Notes: generated from the sequence alone by a model not told the origin. Counted from the stretch's first letter, positions 35,074 to 43,542 are shown. The stretch: 64,000 nt of DNA from Clostridium tunisiense TJ (GCF_000300195.1 NZ_AMQH01000019.1:1-64000), one strand, 5' to 3'. Made by a program: numbers and translations.

Positions 35074-35640
35074 ATGAAGAAGGTAAATCTTGCAATAATT
35101 ACTGTGTTGATTATGTTAGTTGCCATTGTAACTATCTATGAGACAATGTTAAATAATAAGTCACAACAAGGGGATCTAAGGGGGAAAATTTATTCCTATA
35201 TGATGGATAAGCAAAATCGAATAGAGGTATATGAGGCAGCTATTGACCTAAATGGAGGTAAGTCAGCAAATACCTGTGTATATTTTTTATCAGAGGTTTT
35301 AAGAAGAAATGATGTCCAAATATCCAAGGATACAGCTAATACATCCCAAATTTTAAAAAAGCTAAATCAAATGGGCTGGAAGAAAGATACTGATTATAAG
35401 AATTTACAACCAGGTGATATTGGTTTTACTACAGATGCCGATGGAAATAAAGAGGGTATTCCAACTCATACTTATATTTTTATGGGATGGGTGGAAAAAG
35501 GAAATTATGACTTCGCTTATATAGTTGACAACCAAGCAAAGGACTATGATAACAAAATTTATCATATTAGTAATATCAAGAATGTAGGTGAAGCAAATGG
35601 TTTTACTAAAGAAGCTTTTAGTTTCTTTATGAGACCCTAA
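35074..35640 (+). CDS. Exported NlpC/P60-like or CHAP-like protein
   Basis: 188 residues with an N-terminal membrane anchor or signal (about 5-24). The rest shows SANTCVYFLSEVLRRN with a Cys at the start of a helix, LQPGDIGFTTD (the strand after it) and PTHTYIFMGW with a His. Order and spacing match the Cys-His core of papain-like wall peptidases (NlpC/P60 or CHAP). It is outside the cell or membrane-attached and may cut peptidoglycan peptides. Recognition is by pattern only. The start codon follows AAGGGTGGG. Confidence 0.6.
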   Translation: MKKVNLAIITVLIMLVAIVTIYETMLNNKSQQGDLRGKIYSYMMDKQNRIEVYEAAIDLNGGKSANTCVYFLSEVLRRNDVQISKDTANTSQILKKLNQMGWKKDTDYKNLQPGDIGFTTDADGNKEGIPTHTYIFMGWVEKGNYDFAYIVDNQAKDYDNKIYHISNIKNVGEANGFTKEAFSFFMRP

Positions 35641-35982
35641 CTAAAATCTAAAAACTCATATTAATTATTTTCTATCTATATAAATTTAAGAAGTGACTCA
35701 TAATCTATCAGTAAGCATACCATAAGAAGGACTAAAATATAGCTCATAATCAGCAATAAGAATTTTGCCGAAATTACTTTAAATTGCATTGTAAGTTAAT
35801 TAGTATAATTTCACTTTTAGCCTCATACTTATATAACACCTATTTGCTTACGAAGGAGATAGAAATATCTTTTTAAATAGTTAATAATATTTTTCCACAA
35901 TATTATTTTATGAGATAACTTATGTTCAACCTAGGGATAAGTATGTTAGGATTTTGTGAAAATAGTTAATAGGAGGGGTATA
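35641..35982. other. Intergenic region, nothing recognised
   Basis: About 340 AT-rich bases. A GAAGGAGAT stretch near 35850 resembles a ribosome site but no ORF follows it. No clear promoter, hairpin or RNA motif was recognised. Confidence 0.5.
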
Positions 35983-36147
35983 ATGAGAAGGGTGGATTAT
36001 AAGAAACTAAGAAAAGACTTGTTAAATAAGGCAAAAGCATCAGGAATTACACTTCTAGTTATAATAATTGAAAATGCGGATGAGGATAAACTTCTTAATT
36101 TATCAGAGGAATATGGTTTAGATATTTCAAAGTATATTACTGAGTAA
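35983..36147 (+). CDS. Hypothetical 54-residue protein
   Basis: ATG at 35983 with AGGAGGGG seven bases upstream. An upstream in-frame start at 35956 lacks a site. The sequence is amphipathic: a basic N-terminal third (MRRVDYKKLRKDLLNKAK), a hydrophobic strand (GITLLVIIIEN) and an acidic C-terminal half. No family recognised. The strong ribosome site and a terminator 60 bp downstream support a real gene. Confidence 0.65.
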   Translation: MRRVDYKKLRKDLLNKAKASGITLLVIIIENADEDKLLNLSEEYGLDISKYITE

Positions 36148-36207
36148 GGGAAAAGACTTTGTGGTTTAAATTAGTTTATCTCAGTGTTTATAAAATACCA
36201 TAACAAC

Positions 36208-36262
36208 AAAAAAGGAATTACTCCCAATGCGTACTTGTGCGTTAGGCGTAACTCCTTTTTTT
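36208..36262. terminator. Bidirectional terminator
   Basis: AAAAAAGGAATTACTCC pairs with GGCGTAACTCCTTTTTT (with mismatches) and an inner TGCG/TGCG-type loop, between convergent genes at 36147 and 36265. Confidence 0.75.
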
Positions 36263-36264
36263 AT

Positions 36265-37371
36265 TTATTCATTATTAAAACCAAAGGATACTATTACAAT
36301 AGTTGTATCAACAATTTTTTTGTTTGGAATTTGTAAGGAAGACATAATTTCAAATATCCAAGGATAAAGAAGACTAAGATCTCTTCCAGCCATATTAGCA
36401 CGTTTTCTAAGAGTACCTTTGTACCTATTATGATTTTTTTGCACATAATCAAGAATTACTCGAACTAGATATTCAGCTACTCTTCTATGAAGACCAAATT
36501 TTTCAAGGTCGGAATAAATCGCTTCATGTTTGTCGCGAAAATCATCCATAACTTCATCTATATTCTTAGGAGATCTATACATTGCAGTAGTGGTAGGAGT
36601 GGTGATTTCATATTCTAGTGGATAATACTCTTCATCAAAGTTAGTAGTTAGAATTCCAGGAGTTCTGTTTACTGTTGCATAAACTTGTAAAGAAGGATCA
36701 CCTTCTAAATTGCCAAGGACATAAACTGTATAGTAAAAGTTAGGCATAATTTCAACATTGGAGATAGTCATTACCACAGAGGTACTTCCTGTAGGTCTTA
36801 TTTGTAATGTATAAACTCCTCTTGGGATATTAGCGTAATTCGTAACTTCACCAAATTCTACGTCTTGGAAGAGCACAGCACCATTTTGGAGTGTTACATC
36901 TACAGCGGGTGCGTCTGGAGATAAGTGAACTACTCTTACAAAGGCACCTTGACCTGTTGAAGGAGTTATATCTTCTGGTATAGGTAGTAATCTGAGATCA
37001 TCCATGCTGCCAATTGCTGCAATAGTAAGTCTTGTTCCACTGGGGACTTCAACATCAGTGTCTATAACTGGAGAAGCAGTAGTGCCAGTACCATAGATCT
37101 TCACATTATAAGTTCCAGCTTGAAGAGGCAAATAACCAGTTGCCTCTGTAAAAGTAAGATTTTCAGCTACTAGGTTATCATCGACATAGATATCAACTGC
37201 AGGAGCATCAGGTGAAGCGTGTAAGATTTTTACATAGGACATAGTACCTTCGATGGAAGTACCGTTGTTATTATTGTTATTATTATTCATGCCATTAATA
37301 GTGTTATTGTTATTCATATTATCAGAACGGTAATATTGATAATGTTGTTTTTCTATTGGGTTATTATACAT
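36265..37371 (-). CDS. DUF4397-domain protein with Asn-rich N-terminus
   Basis: 368 residues. The start has an Asn repeat (about residues 18-38), then two DUF4397 copies. Copy 1 (about 45-145) has KILHASPDAPAVDIYVDDNLV and copy 2 (about 147-245) has VVHLSPDAPAVDVTLQNGAV. The last 100 residues are different, helical and basic (KHEAIYSDLEKFGLHRRVAEYLVRVILDYVQKNHNRYKGTLRKRANMAG). There is no signal peptide. DUF4397 proteins are often envelope or spore-associated beta-sandwich proteins; function unknown. The absence of a signal and the Asn-rich start would fit a spore coat protein, but that is speculation. Confidence 0.8.
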   Translation of the reverse strand: MYNNPIEKQHYQYYRSDNMNNNNTINGMNNNNNNNNGTSIEGTMSYVKILHASPDAPAVDIYVDDNLVAENLTFTEATGYLPLQAGTYNVKIYGTGTTASPVIDTDVEVPSGTRLTIAAIGSMDDLRLLPIPEDITPSTGQGAFVRVVHLSPDAPAVDVTLQNGAVLFQDVEFGEVTNYANIPRGVYTLQIRPTGSTSVVMTISNVEIMPNFYYTVYVLGNLEGDPSLQVYATVNRTPGILTTNFDEEYYPLEYEITTPTTTAMYRSPKNIDEVMDDFRDKHEAIYSDLEKFGLHRRVAEYLVRVILDYVQKNHNRYKGTLRKRANMAGRDLSLLYPWIFEIMSSLQIPNKKIVDTTIVIVSFGFNNE

Positions 37372-37601
37372 TTTAAGTATCCTTTCATAATATTTACAAT
37401 TTATAATATTAAGTTTTATTTGAAAGAGTTACTGTATTTAAGCAAAAAACAAGAATTTTCTGTTTTACTATAGAAAAAAGATTAAATCACCATGGGCATC
37501 TGAGATTATCTTAGTTAGTAAAAGGAAATAAAACATGGATTTGGATGAAGATAAAAGGTTTATTATTTAAATACAACTAAGCCTAATAAAATACCTATAT
37601 A
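37372..37601. other. Intergenic region, promoter side of DUF4397 gene
   Basis: About 230 AT-rich bases holding the minus-strand promoter. No gene recognised. Confidence 0.4.
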
Positions 37602-37720
37602 AGGCATCTGAAAATAAATAATAAGTCAAAGATGTGAATAATATTTTGAGTTCACAAGCAAGCTTGTGCTGACAAAGGAACAGGTTCCTTAGATACCAGA
37701 GATATCTAAGGGGCCAGTTA
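37602..37720. repeat. Small repeat copy 2 followed by hairpin-rich segment
   Basis: 37602-37636 matches the unit at 28523 (29 of 34 bases) with a compensated stem (GCATCT/AGATGT). It continues into three adjacent palindromes: CACAAGCAAGCTTGTG, AAGGAACAGGTTCCTT, and CCTTAGATA...TATCTAAGG, which shares CCTT with the previous one, so the last two are alternatives. No ORF seen. Confidence 0.55.
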
Positions 37721-37969
37721 GCGCAGTAGAATACAAAATAGACAAGCATACTGGTTTACTTATTTTTGAAGAGGTCTAAGTAGAAATAGCGTATGCTTCA
37801 AAATATGCTGTGTTTTAAAACATAAAAGAAATTTAAGTAGTAAGCTACATTAACGATAATTTATGTAAGAAGCTTAAAACTAACAGTGTTAGTAATAGGT
37901 CCATCATATTAAGGTCAAACATAATATGGGATAAGTTAGTTATGACAAGCTATCTAAAGGAAATTTATA

Positions 37970-39169
37970 ATGAAAAAGTGGGGTGTAGTTATGGAGGAAT
38001 ATAAAGAGATGCAAGAAAATATAGCTAATTATGAGATTAAGCACGTTAATGAATTAGTTAGTGGAGATATTGTTTTACATCCTATTTACAGAGAAGATGG
38101 ATTGCTTTTAGTAAATAGATATACTATGTTAACACCTTTATTGATTAGTAAGATGAGATTACATATGAATAATAACTTAAGGGTATTAACAACAGATACA
38201 AGAGAAAAATTTACTGATTTTATTAATAGTAAAACATTCATAAGTAAAGACTTTCTGAATAAATTGAAGGAAATTGTTATTGAGTCAAATAAATCTTTTT
38301 ATTCATCTATAAGTCTAGAAGAATATATGAGTAAAGATATTAAATTTGATAATAAAGAGTCAATTTTAACTACATTATTAATATCTATGCCTTTGTGGAA
38401 TAACATGGAATCTTACTTAGAGGGAAATACACTTAAGATTAGGGTAGAAAGTGCTAAGGAAAAATTATTAGAAAAGATACACAGTGATAAGGTTTTACTT
38501 TCATTTATAAATAGAATTAAAGAGTATGATGATTTACTTTTGATGCACAGTATAAATACCTTAGGTATTTCTTTTCTAATAGGGGCCACCTTAGAACTAA
38601 CAGAAGAGGAACTTGTTCAACTAGGCATTGCTGCTTTGTTTTGCAATATAGGATTTTTAAAGTATGATAATAAAGTATTTCAAAATTATATAAATAATGG
38701 TGAAGAAGCACAACTGCAAATTGAACATATCAAGGCTTCTTTAGATATTTTAGGAGAATCAGATTATTGTAAACAAAAATCAATTTTTTATGGTATTTAT
38801 GATCACCATGAACATTATTGTGGTGGAGGAGTTCCCAATGGAAAGCAGGGTGACCAGATAAGTTTATTTGGTAAAATACTTAAAATTGCTGTTGAGTATG
38901 ATGACTCTGTTGGGGGATACTTTGCTAATAGTGGGAAAATATCCTATGAAACTATTAGTATGCTTTTAGATAATAAGGAAGGTTTTTTTGATAATAATAT
39001 TTTAAAGGTATTTATGTATAGATCAAATTTGTATAAAATAGGAAAACCTATAAGAATATCAATTAATACAAGGGGAGAAATATTAGGATTTACAAACTTT
39101 ATTAATTATCCAAACAAGCCTATAATAGAACTTAAAGATGGCAGAATTATAGATACTTATAGAAAATAA
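37970..39169 (+). CDS. Degenerate HD-GYP-domain protein
   Basis: 399 residues; ATG at 37970 after AAGGAAA, with ATG at 37991 as an alternative. The N-terminal third is unassigned. From about 190 the order of motifs follows HD-GYP phosphodiesterases: HSINTLGISFLIG, then LFCNIGFLKYDN where active members have HDIGK, then IEHIKASLDIL, then YDHHEHYCGGGVPNGKQGDQISLFGKILKIAVEYDDSV with GVP where GYP is usual. The loss of the HD pair and the altered GYP suggest it no longer hydrolyses cyclic-di-GMP but may bind it or act as an adaptor. No receiver domain is attached. Confidence 0.75.
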   Translation: MKKWGVVMEEYKEMQENIANYEIKHVNELVSGDIVLHPIYREDGLLLVNRYTMLTPLLISKMRLHMNNNLRVLTTDTREKFTDFINSKTFISKDFLNKLKEIVIESNKSFYSSISLEEYMSKDIKFDNKESILTTLLISMPLWNNMESYLEGNTLKIRVESAKEKLLEKIHSDKVLLSFINRIKEYDDLLLMHSINTLGISFLIGATLELTEEELVQLGIAALFCNIGFLKYDNKVFQNYINNGEEAQLQIEHIKASLDILGESDYCKQKSIFYGIYDHHEHYCGGGVPNGKQGDQISLFGKILKIAVEYDDSVGGYFANSGKISYETISMLLDNKEGFFDNNILKVFMYRSNLYKIGKPIRISINTRGEILGFTNFINYPNKPIIELKDGRIIDTYRK

Positions 39170-39182
39170 ACTTTACTGTTAT

Positions 39183-39281
39183 AAGGTTCCTTGATGGAAT
39201 TTTTACTTATTCATATCCTGAGACTCTTAAGGAAACCAGGGGATGAATAATGTATAAGTTAAGTTTTAACTCTGATTCCCT
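39183..39281 (-). repeat. 99-bp interspersed repeat, copy 2
   Basis: Read on the minus strand it starts AGGGAATCAGAGTTAAAAC and ends CATCAAGGAACCTT; same length as the copy at 10463-10561. It lies 14 bp behind the HD-GYP gene. Confidence 0.75.
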
Positions 39282-39307
39282 ATATGATGAATAACTTAGA
39301 TACTTAG

Positions 39308-39337
39308 TCCTCCTTGACATTGTCGGGGAGGATTTTT
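39308..39337 (+). terminator. Intrinsic terminator
   Basis: TCCTCC (39308-39313) and GGAGGA (39327-39332) then five T. It probably ends the HD-GYP transcript. Confidence 0.65.
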
Positions 39338-39868
39338 CAATGAAAAAAGAGTAGAAACTAAAAAGTATCTACTCTAAAAATCAAAAGGGGGTAATGTTGT
39401 TAAAGACTTTATCATCAAGGGGTCTATATTTATTATTATACAGTAATGATTATTAATATCAAGTAGAAAATATAAAAAAATGAAAGTTTACATTATATTC
39501 ATAAATCACTTTGATTTACTGATACAAGTTTTGATTGGGTTAAGTAATTATAAAATAATGGTTAAATATTATAATCTATTTTCAAGAAGTAGAGGTTTAC
39601 GCCAATTAAAATGAAATATTAAAGTAACAATAACTTTTTAGAAAGGTATAATAAAAATATCTCAGCAGACACTAAAATAGATATATTTCGTTAGAAAAAA
39701 GTATTACAATTAACTGGATAAGTTTAGGTTTTAAATAGTTAAATAACTGTAATTAAACAAATAGATAATATGTATTAATAAAAATTATTTATTAAGGCAG
39801 AACTTTAATTTACATGTAAGAGAAAAAAGTGAGTAAATAAAAAATATAAGGTCAAGAAGGGAGATATT
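39338..39868. other. Intergenic region with hairpin and 20-codon ORF
   Basis: A hairpin AGAGTAGAAACT/AGTATCTACTCT (39348-39375, one mismatch) is followed by AAAAGGGGG and a 20-codon ORF from 39394 to 39456 (MLLKTLSSRGLYLL..., hydrophobic). The end of the ORF overlaps a Fur-box-like sequence TGATTATTAATATCA (39447-39461). Whether the ORF is translated is uncertain. The remaining 400 bases up to selO look empty. Confidence 0.35.
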
Positions 39869-41344
39869 ATGGTAGAAGGAAAAGGTATAAAAGAAATAGG
39901 GTGGAACCTAGATAATAGTTATGCTCGATTACCTGAGAAATTTTTTACTATTGTTGATCCAAACCCCGTTCCATCACCAAAAATGGTAATAATTAATGAC
40001 TCCTTAGCGGCATCTTTAGGATTAAGTGTAGATATGCTGCGAAGTAGTGACGGTATAGCTATGCTTTCTGGAAACCAGATGCCAGAAGGGGCGCTACCAC
40101 TAGCACAAGCTTATGCTGGTCATCAATTTGGGTATTTTACTATGTTGGGTGATGGAAGAGCAATGCTACTTGGAGAGCAAATTACACCCGAAAATCAAAG
40201 GTTTGATATTCAGTTGAAGGGATCAGGTAGAACTCCTTACTCCAGGGGTGGTGATGGTAAGGCTGCTCTTGGGCCTATGCTAAGAGAGTATATAATCAGT
40301 GAAGCTATGGATGCTCTTGGAATTCCAACTACTCGTAGTTTGGCAGTGGTGACAACAGGAGAAACTATAATACGTGAAACAGAGCTACCTGGTGCAATAA
40401 TGACAAGGGTAGCTGCTAGTCATCTTAGAGTTGGTACTTTCCAGTATGCTTCAAGGTGGTGTACTGTTGAAGAACTTAAAGCGCTTGCTGATTACACTTT
40501 GGATAGACATTTTCCTGAGGCTAAATCTAGTGAAAATCCATATGTTTCTTTATTGAAGAAGGTTGTCAAAGGGCAAGCTAAGCTTATTGCAAAATGGCAA
40601 CTAGTAGGATTTATTCATGGGGTAATGAATACTGACAATATGGCAATAAGTGGTGAGACTATTGACTATGGACCTTGTGCTTTTATGGATACCTATGATC
40701 CAGCAACTGTTTTTAGTTCCATCGATGCTCAAGGACGTTATGCATATGGAAATCAACCAGCAATGGCGGGATGGAATCTTGCTAGGTTTGCTGAAACCTT
40801 ATTACCACTATTACATCATAATCAAGAAGAAGCACTGAAAATAGCTCAAGATGCAGTTTCAGAATTTGCTGAATTATACCATTCACACTGGATTACTGGA
40901 ATGAGAGCAAAACTGGGAATCTTTAATGAGGAATTGCAAGATAAAGCTTTAATTGAGGACCTACTAAACATAATGAAAAAGTATGGTGCAGATTATACAA
41001 ATACTTTCAGGGGATTAACATTAGGCAATTTTCAAGATGTTACATTGTTTGGTACTTCGGAGTTTTCTAAGTGGCATGAATTGTGGAAGGCAAGACTTAC
41101 AAGACAAGAACACTCAGAAGAATCTTTCTATGAGTTAATGAGAAATAGCAATCCAGCAGTGATTCCCCGTAATCATAGGGTAGAAGAAGCTCTGGAGGCA
41201 GCAGTGATAAAGGGAGATTATACTGTGATGGAAAGACTCCTAAAGGTTATTTCTAAGCCTTATGATCATTCAACAAAACAAATAGAGTATTGCACATTGC
41301 CTGAGATTTCAAAGCGCCCTTATAGAACCTTTTGCGGTACTTAA
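39869..41344 (+). CDS. selO: Protein adenylyltransferase SelO
   Basis: 491-residue pseudokinase-fold enzyme (YdiU/UPF0061). Conserved blocks: [81 protein letters not shown] and [27 protein letters not shown], with the metal-binding N and D residues. SelO transfers AMP from ATP to proteins involved in redox homeostasis. The C-terminal TFCGT keeps a Cys where eukaryotic forms have selenocysteine; there is no in-frame TGA. GGGAG site; a terminator lies at 41404. Confidence 0.94.
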   Translation: MVEGKGIKEIGWNLDNSYARLPEKFFTIVDPNPVPSPKMVIINDSLAASLGLSVDMLRSSDGIAMLSGNQMPEGALPLAQAYAGHQFGYFTMLGDGRAMLLGEQITPENQRFDIQLKGSGRTPYSRGGDGKAALGPMLREYIISEAMDALGIPTTRSLAVVTTGETIIRETELPGAIMTRVAASHLRVGTFQYASRWCTVEELKALADYTLDRHFPEAKSSENPYVSLLKKVVKGQAKLIAKWQLVGFIHGVMNTDNMAISGETIDYGPCAFMDTYDPATVFSSIDAQGRYAYGNQPAMAGWNLARFAETLLPLLHHNQEEALKIAQDAVSEFAELYHSHWITGMRAKLGIFNEELQDKALIEDLLNIMKKYGADYTNTFRGLTLGNFQDVTLFGTSEFSKWHELWKARLTRQEHSEESFYELMRNSNPAVIPRNHRVEEALEAAVIKGDYTVMERLLKVISKPYDHSTKQIEYCTLPEISKRPYRTFCGT

Positions 41345-41403
41345 TTAATAAAAACAAAATATAAAAGAAAAAAAGTTAATGAACAATTTTAAATCACAGT
41401 GAT

Positions 41404-41426
41404 AAAAAGGGCTTAGGCCCTTTTTT
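41404..41426 (+). terminator. Intrinsic terminator after selO
   Basis: AAAAAGGGC-TTAG-GCCCTTTTT followed by T. Confidence 0.88.
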
Positions 41427-41671
41427 ATTGTTAAAATTATTTAATTATCATTGTCAATTTGTATAAAGTAATCCTAAAAATATTTAATTAATAGGATAAT
41501 TAGTTTATAACTTCCCATAGGTTTTAGTTATATAAAATGAGGTTTAAATGGAGATTCAATTAAAGAAAGATATGTAGAAGGGTTGTATAGACTTTTTCAA
41601 TTATGAATACTCAGGTATAATATAAAAATATAATAAAAAATAAACATTTCAGGTGAAAGGAGGTGCAATTA
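41427..41671. other. Intergenic region, promoter of Spx/ArsC-like gene
   Basis: About 245 bases. A TATAAT box (41616-41621) stands at a good distance from the next gene; no clear -35 box. No gene seen. Confidence 0.4.
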
Positions 41672-42010
41672 GTGAATATTCAAATTTTCGGAACAAAAAA
41701 GTGTTTTGACACAAAAAAAGCAGAGCGATATTTTAAAGAAAGAAAAATAAAATATCAATTGATTGATTTGAATATAAAGGGATTAAGTAAGGGAGAACTG
41801 CAAAGCGTTATAACTTCAGTTGGACTAGAAAAATTAATTAATAGCAAATCAAAGTTATATGAAAAATTAAACTTAAGCTATATTAGAAGTTTAGAGATCA
41901 AAGGAGAAATATTACTTAATAATCCACTTCTTTTAAACACCCCAGTAGTGAGAAATGGAAAACAAGCTACTGTGGGCTATGAGCCAGAGCTTTGGAAGGC
42001 ATGGGAATAG
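41672..42010 (+). CDS. Spx/ArsC-family thioredoxin-fold protein
   Basis: 112 residues from GTG at 41672, eight bases after AAAGGAGG; an upstream in-frame GTG overlaps that site. ArsC/Spx fold: IQIFGTKKCFDTKKAERYFKERKIKYQLIDLNIKGLSKGELQSV at the start and NPLLLNTPVVRNGKQATVGYEPELWKAW at the end. A single Cys stands in FGTKKCFDTKKA, where arsenate reductases have CX5R and Spx has CXXC, so it is neither a classical ArsC nor a redox-switched Spx. A YffB-like reductase role or a protein-protein role is possible. Confidence 0.82.
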   Translation: MNIQIFGTKKCFDTKKAERYFKERKIKYQLIDLNIKGLSKGELQSVITSVGLEKLINSKSKLYEKLNLSYIRSLEIKGEILLNNPLLLNTPVVRNGKQATVGYEPELWKAWE

Positions 42011-42027
42011 CACTAAGATTTCTCTAT

Positions 42028-42089
42028 AGGGAGTCAAATTAAGGATTAAACTTATACAGGAAACCAATATAGGTTTCCTGTATAAGTTT
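42028..42089. repeat. Repeat-derived long hairpin
   Basis: The left part (42028-42057) resembles the left end of the 99-bp repeat. 42048-42065 and 42072-42089 are perfectly complementary over 18 bp with a six-base loop (arm AAACTTATACAGGAAACC). It follows the Spx/ArsC-like gene and may end its transcript. Confidence 0.6.
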
Positions 42090-42250
42090 TGAAGATGAAT
42101 AAAATAACCTTTTACTAAGGAAGTGAATATTAAAAAGAACTACTTAAGTAATTTCTTAGGTAGTTCTTTAAATTTGGTTACTTGTTATATATTGTAAAAA
42201 TAATTAAAAATCTATTGATTCATTTCCATATTTTGTGTTATAATAAAGAA

Positions 42251-42350
42251 GTGGGCAGATTGCAGATTGAGTAATTTGCTTATGATATTAGAAATATTGT
42301 GTTTTAATGCAATGGATAACTTGGCAGAGTTATCTATTGTATTTTTTTTT
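42251..42350 (+). ncRNA. Candidate small antisense RNA
   Basis: Promoter TTGATT (42215-42220), 18-base spacer, TATAAT (42239-42244). The predicted RNA starts near 42251 and ends at a 13-bp terminator: GCAATGGATAACT (42309-42321), loop TGGCAG, AGTTATCTATTGT (42328-42340), then nine T. There is no ORF with a ribosome site. Its 3' end is complementary to the last codons of the convergent 61-residue ORF. Confidence 0.6.
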
Positions 42351-42515
42351 ATCAAGGTTTAATGTAATTTCAGAAGAAACCTCATCACCTTTTAAAGTTG
42401 TTTTTGATTGAAACAAGCCTTTCATTAGTTCCTGCTTATAGCAAAAGCCCAGTAGCATAGCAACAATTCCTAACATTGTAATACATAGAATAACAATAAT
42501 AAAATTCAAATTCAC
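42330..42515 (-). CDS. Small single-span membrane protein, toxin-like
   Basis: 61 residues, GTG start preceded by AAAAAGGAGTGTGG. One membrane helix at the N-terminus (NFIIVILCITMLGIVAMLLGF), then a charged tail ending in Lys/Asn/Arg (LNLDKKKYNR). No family recognised. A minus-strand TATAAT lies at 42582-42577. The stop codon falls inside the stem of the terminator used by the opposing small RNA. Size, topology and convergent RNA resemble type I toxins such as TxpA or BsrG, but that role is inference; it could also be an agr-linked membrane peptide. Confidence 0.6.
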   Translation of the reverse strand: MNLNFIIVILCITMLGIVAMLLGFCYKQELMKGLFQSKTTLKGDEVSSEITLNLDKKKYNR

Positions 42516-42560
42516 AAGACCACACTCCTTTTTATATTTATAGGTGCAATCTGCCCACTT

Positions 42561-42777
42561 TTATAAAAACTTAAAAATTATATAGGTCTATAGTTTAATT
42601 GTAGCATATAATTTTGAAAATATATTTAATGGAGCATAAAACACCTAAAATATGTCATTAATTTTATGCAATTATTTAATTTGATTAATCAAATTATTTA
42701 ATTTAAAGGAGGTGTTTTGAAATAAATATAGAATAAGTAATTAAATACAAATTTTGGTAAAGGGGCATGATAACTTT
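42561..42777. promoter_or_regulatory. Upstream region of agr-like regulator gene
   Basis: Contains the minus-strand promoter of the cassette ORF and a perfect 18-bp palindrome AATTTGATTAATCAAATT (42678-42695). A very strong ribosome site AAAGGAGGTG (42704-42713) follows, leading only to TTG-AAA-TAA, so no product is expected from it. It may be the remains of a lost start. Confidence 0.4.
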
Positions 42778-43542
42778 ATGTACAATATATTAATTTTAGA
42801 AGACGATTGTATTCAGTTGAAAACCCTATCAGGTATTATAAAACAATGTGATAGAAGTTACCAAGTATATGAAGCCAATGATATTGCTGAGGCAATTAAA
42901 ATATCCAAGCAAGTAAAGATTAATCTTTTTTTTATAGATATTAACTTAAAAAATGAATCTGGTCTTAATTTTGCCTATGAAATAAGAAGAATGGATAGCT
43001 ATGGGCTAACTTGGATAGTTTTTGTAACAATTTATAAAGAATATATGCTTTCGGCCTTTAAGAAAGTTCACTGCTATGATTATATTTTAAAGCCTTACAA
43101 TAAGGAAAATATTCAAAACTTAACAAAGCGACTGTTGTCAGACAATAGGCAGCAAATTGCTGTTACAGAAATTAAGAAAAAATTTATTATTGTACCTATA
43201 AAAAACATACAAGTGAAAATATTTGTTAATGAAGTTATTTTTGTGGAGGTTTTTATTAGAACTTCCATAATTCACACTATTAATGGTTCATTTACCATAG
43301 ATTATTTATCTCTTAAAAAATTAAACGCTATGATAGACTGTGAGGATATACTTCAGAGTCACAGATCTTATTTAGTTAATATAAGATATATCAGCAAAAT
43401 TGAAAAGACTAATGATAAAACTTCTTATATAATTTACTTTAATAACACTGATAAGACTGCATTATTGGGGTACAGCTTTAAAAAAAATATATTGGATAGA
43501 TTTAGTGATCCTGTAGGTGGGGAGATAAATGAGCAATTATAA
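42778..43542 (+). CDS. LytTR-family response regulator (AgrA-like)
   Basis: 254 residues from ATG at 42778; the AAAGGGG site is 12 bases upstream, long but usable, and an upstream TTG overlaps the region. Receiver domain (about 1-125): acidic pocket ILEDD, phospho-Asp in NLFFIDINLKNESG, Thr in FVTIYK, Lys in ILKPYN. LytTR DNA-binding domain (about 140-245): VKIFVNEVIFVEVFIRTSIIHT and LQSHRSYLVNIRYISKIEK. It should bind direct or inverted repeats at quorum-controlled promoters. The gene overlaps the kinase gene by 14 bp. In classical agr loci this gene comes after the kinase; here it is first. Confidence 0.88.
   Translation: MYNILILEDDCIQLKTLSGIIKQCDRSYQVYEANDIAEAIKISKQVKINLFFIDINLKNESGLNFAYEIRRMDSYGLTWIVFVTIYKEYMLSAFKKVHCYDYILKPYNKENIQNLTKRLLSDNRQQIAVTEIKKKFIIVPIKNIQVKIFVNEVIFVEVFIRTSIIHTINGSFTIDYLSLKKLNAMIDCEDILQSHRSYLVNIRYISKIEKTNDKTSYIIYFNNTDKTALLGYSFKKNILDRFSDPVGGEINEQL

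Larger units (their letters stand above)
42249..42560. repeat. 312-bp cassette bordered by 16-bp perfect inverted repeats
   Basis: AAGTGGGCAGATTGCA at 42249-42264 is repeated as its exact reverse complement at 42545-42560. Inside are a minus-strand small-protein gene and a convergent plus-strand RNA candidate. Each repeat falls at or just after a predicted transcription start. No target-site duplication was found at the edges. Confidence 0.8.

Noticed and set aside
37602..37720. T-box or known riboswitch
   Set aside because: No T-box sequence, no downstream gene within 200 bp in the right arrangement and no aptamer core recognised.
39447..39461. Functional Fur box
   Set aside because: Two mismatches in very AT-rich DNA and no promoter at a sensible distance; noted only as a possibility.
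39869..41344. Selenocysteine in SelO
   Set aside because: No in-frame TGA; the C-terminal residue in question is coded as Cys.
42249..42560. Simple MITE with terminal inverted repeats
   Set aside because: No target-site duplication at the borders and the repeats coincide with transcription starts; kept as a regulatory or toxin-type cassette, although a MITE origin is not excluded.
42704..42725. Translated gene behind the strong AAAGGAGGTG site
   Set aside because: Only TTG-AAA-TAA or frames closed within a few codons follow; no product.
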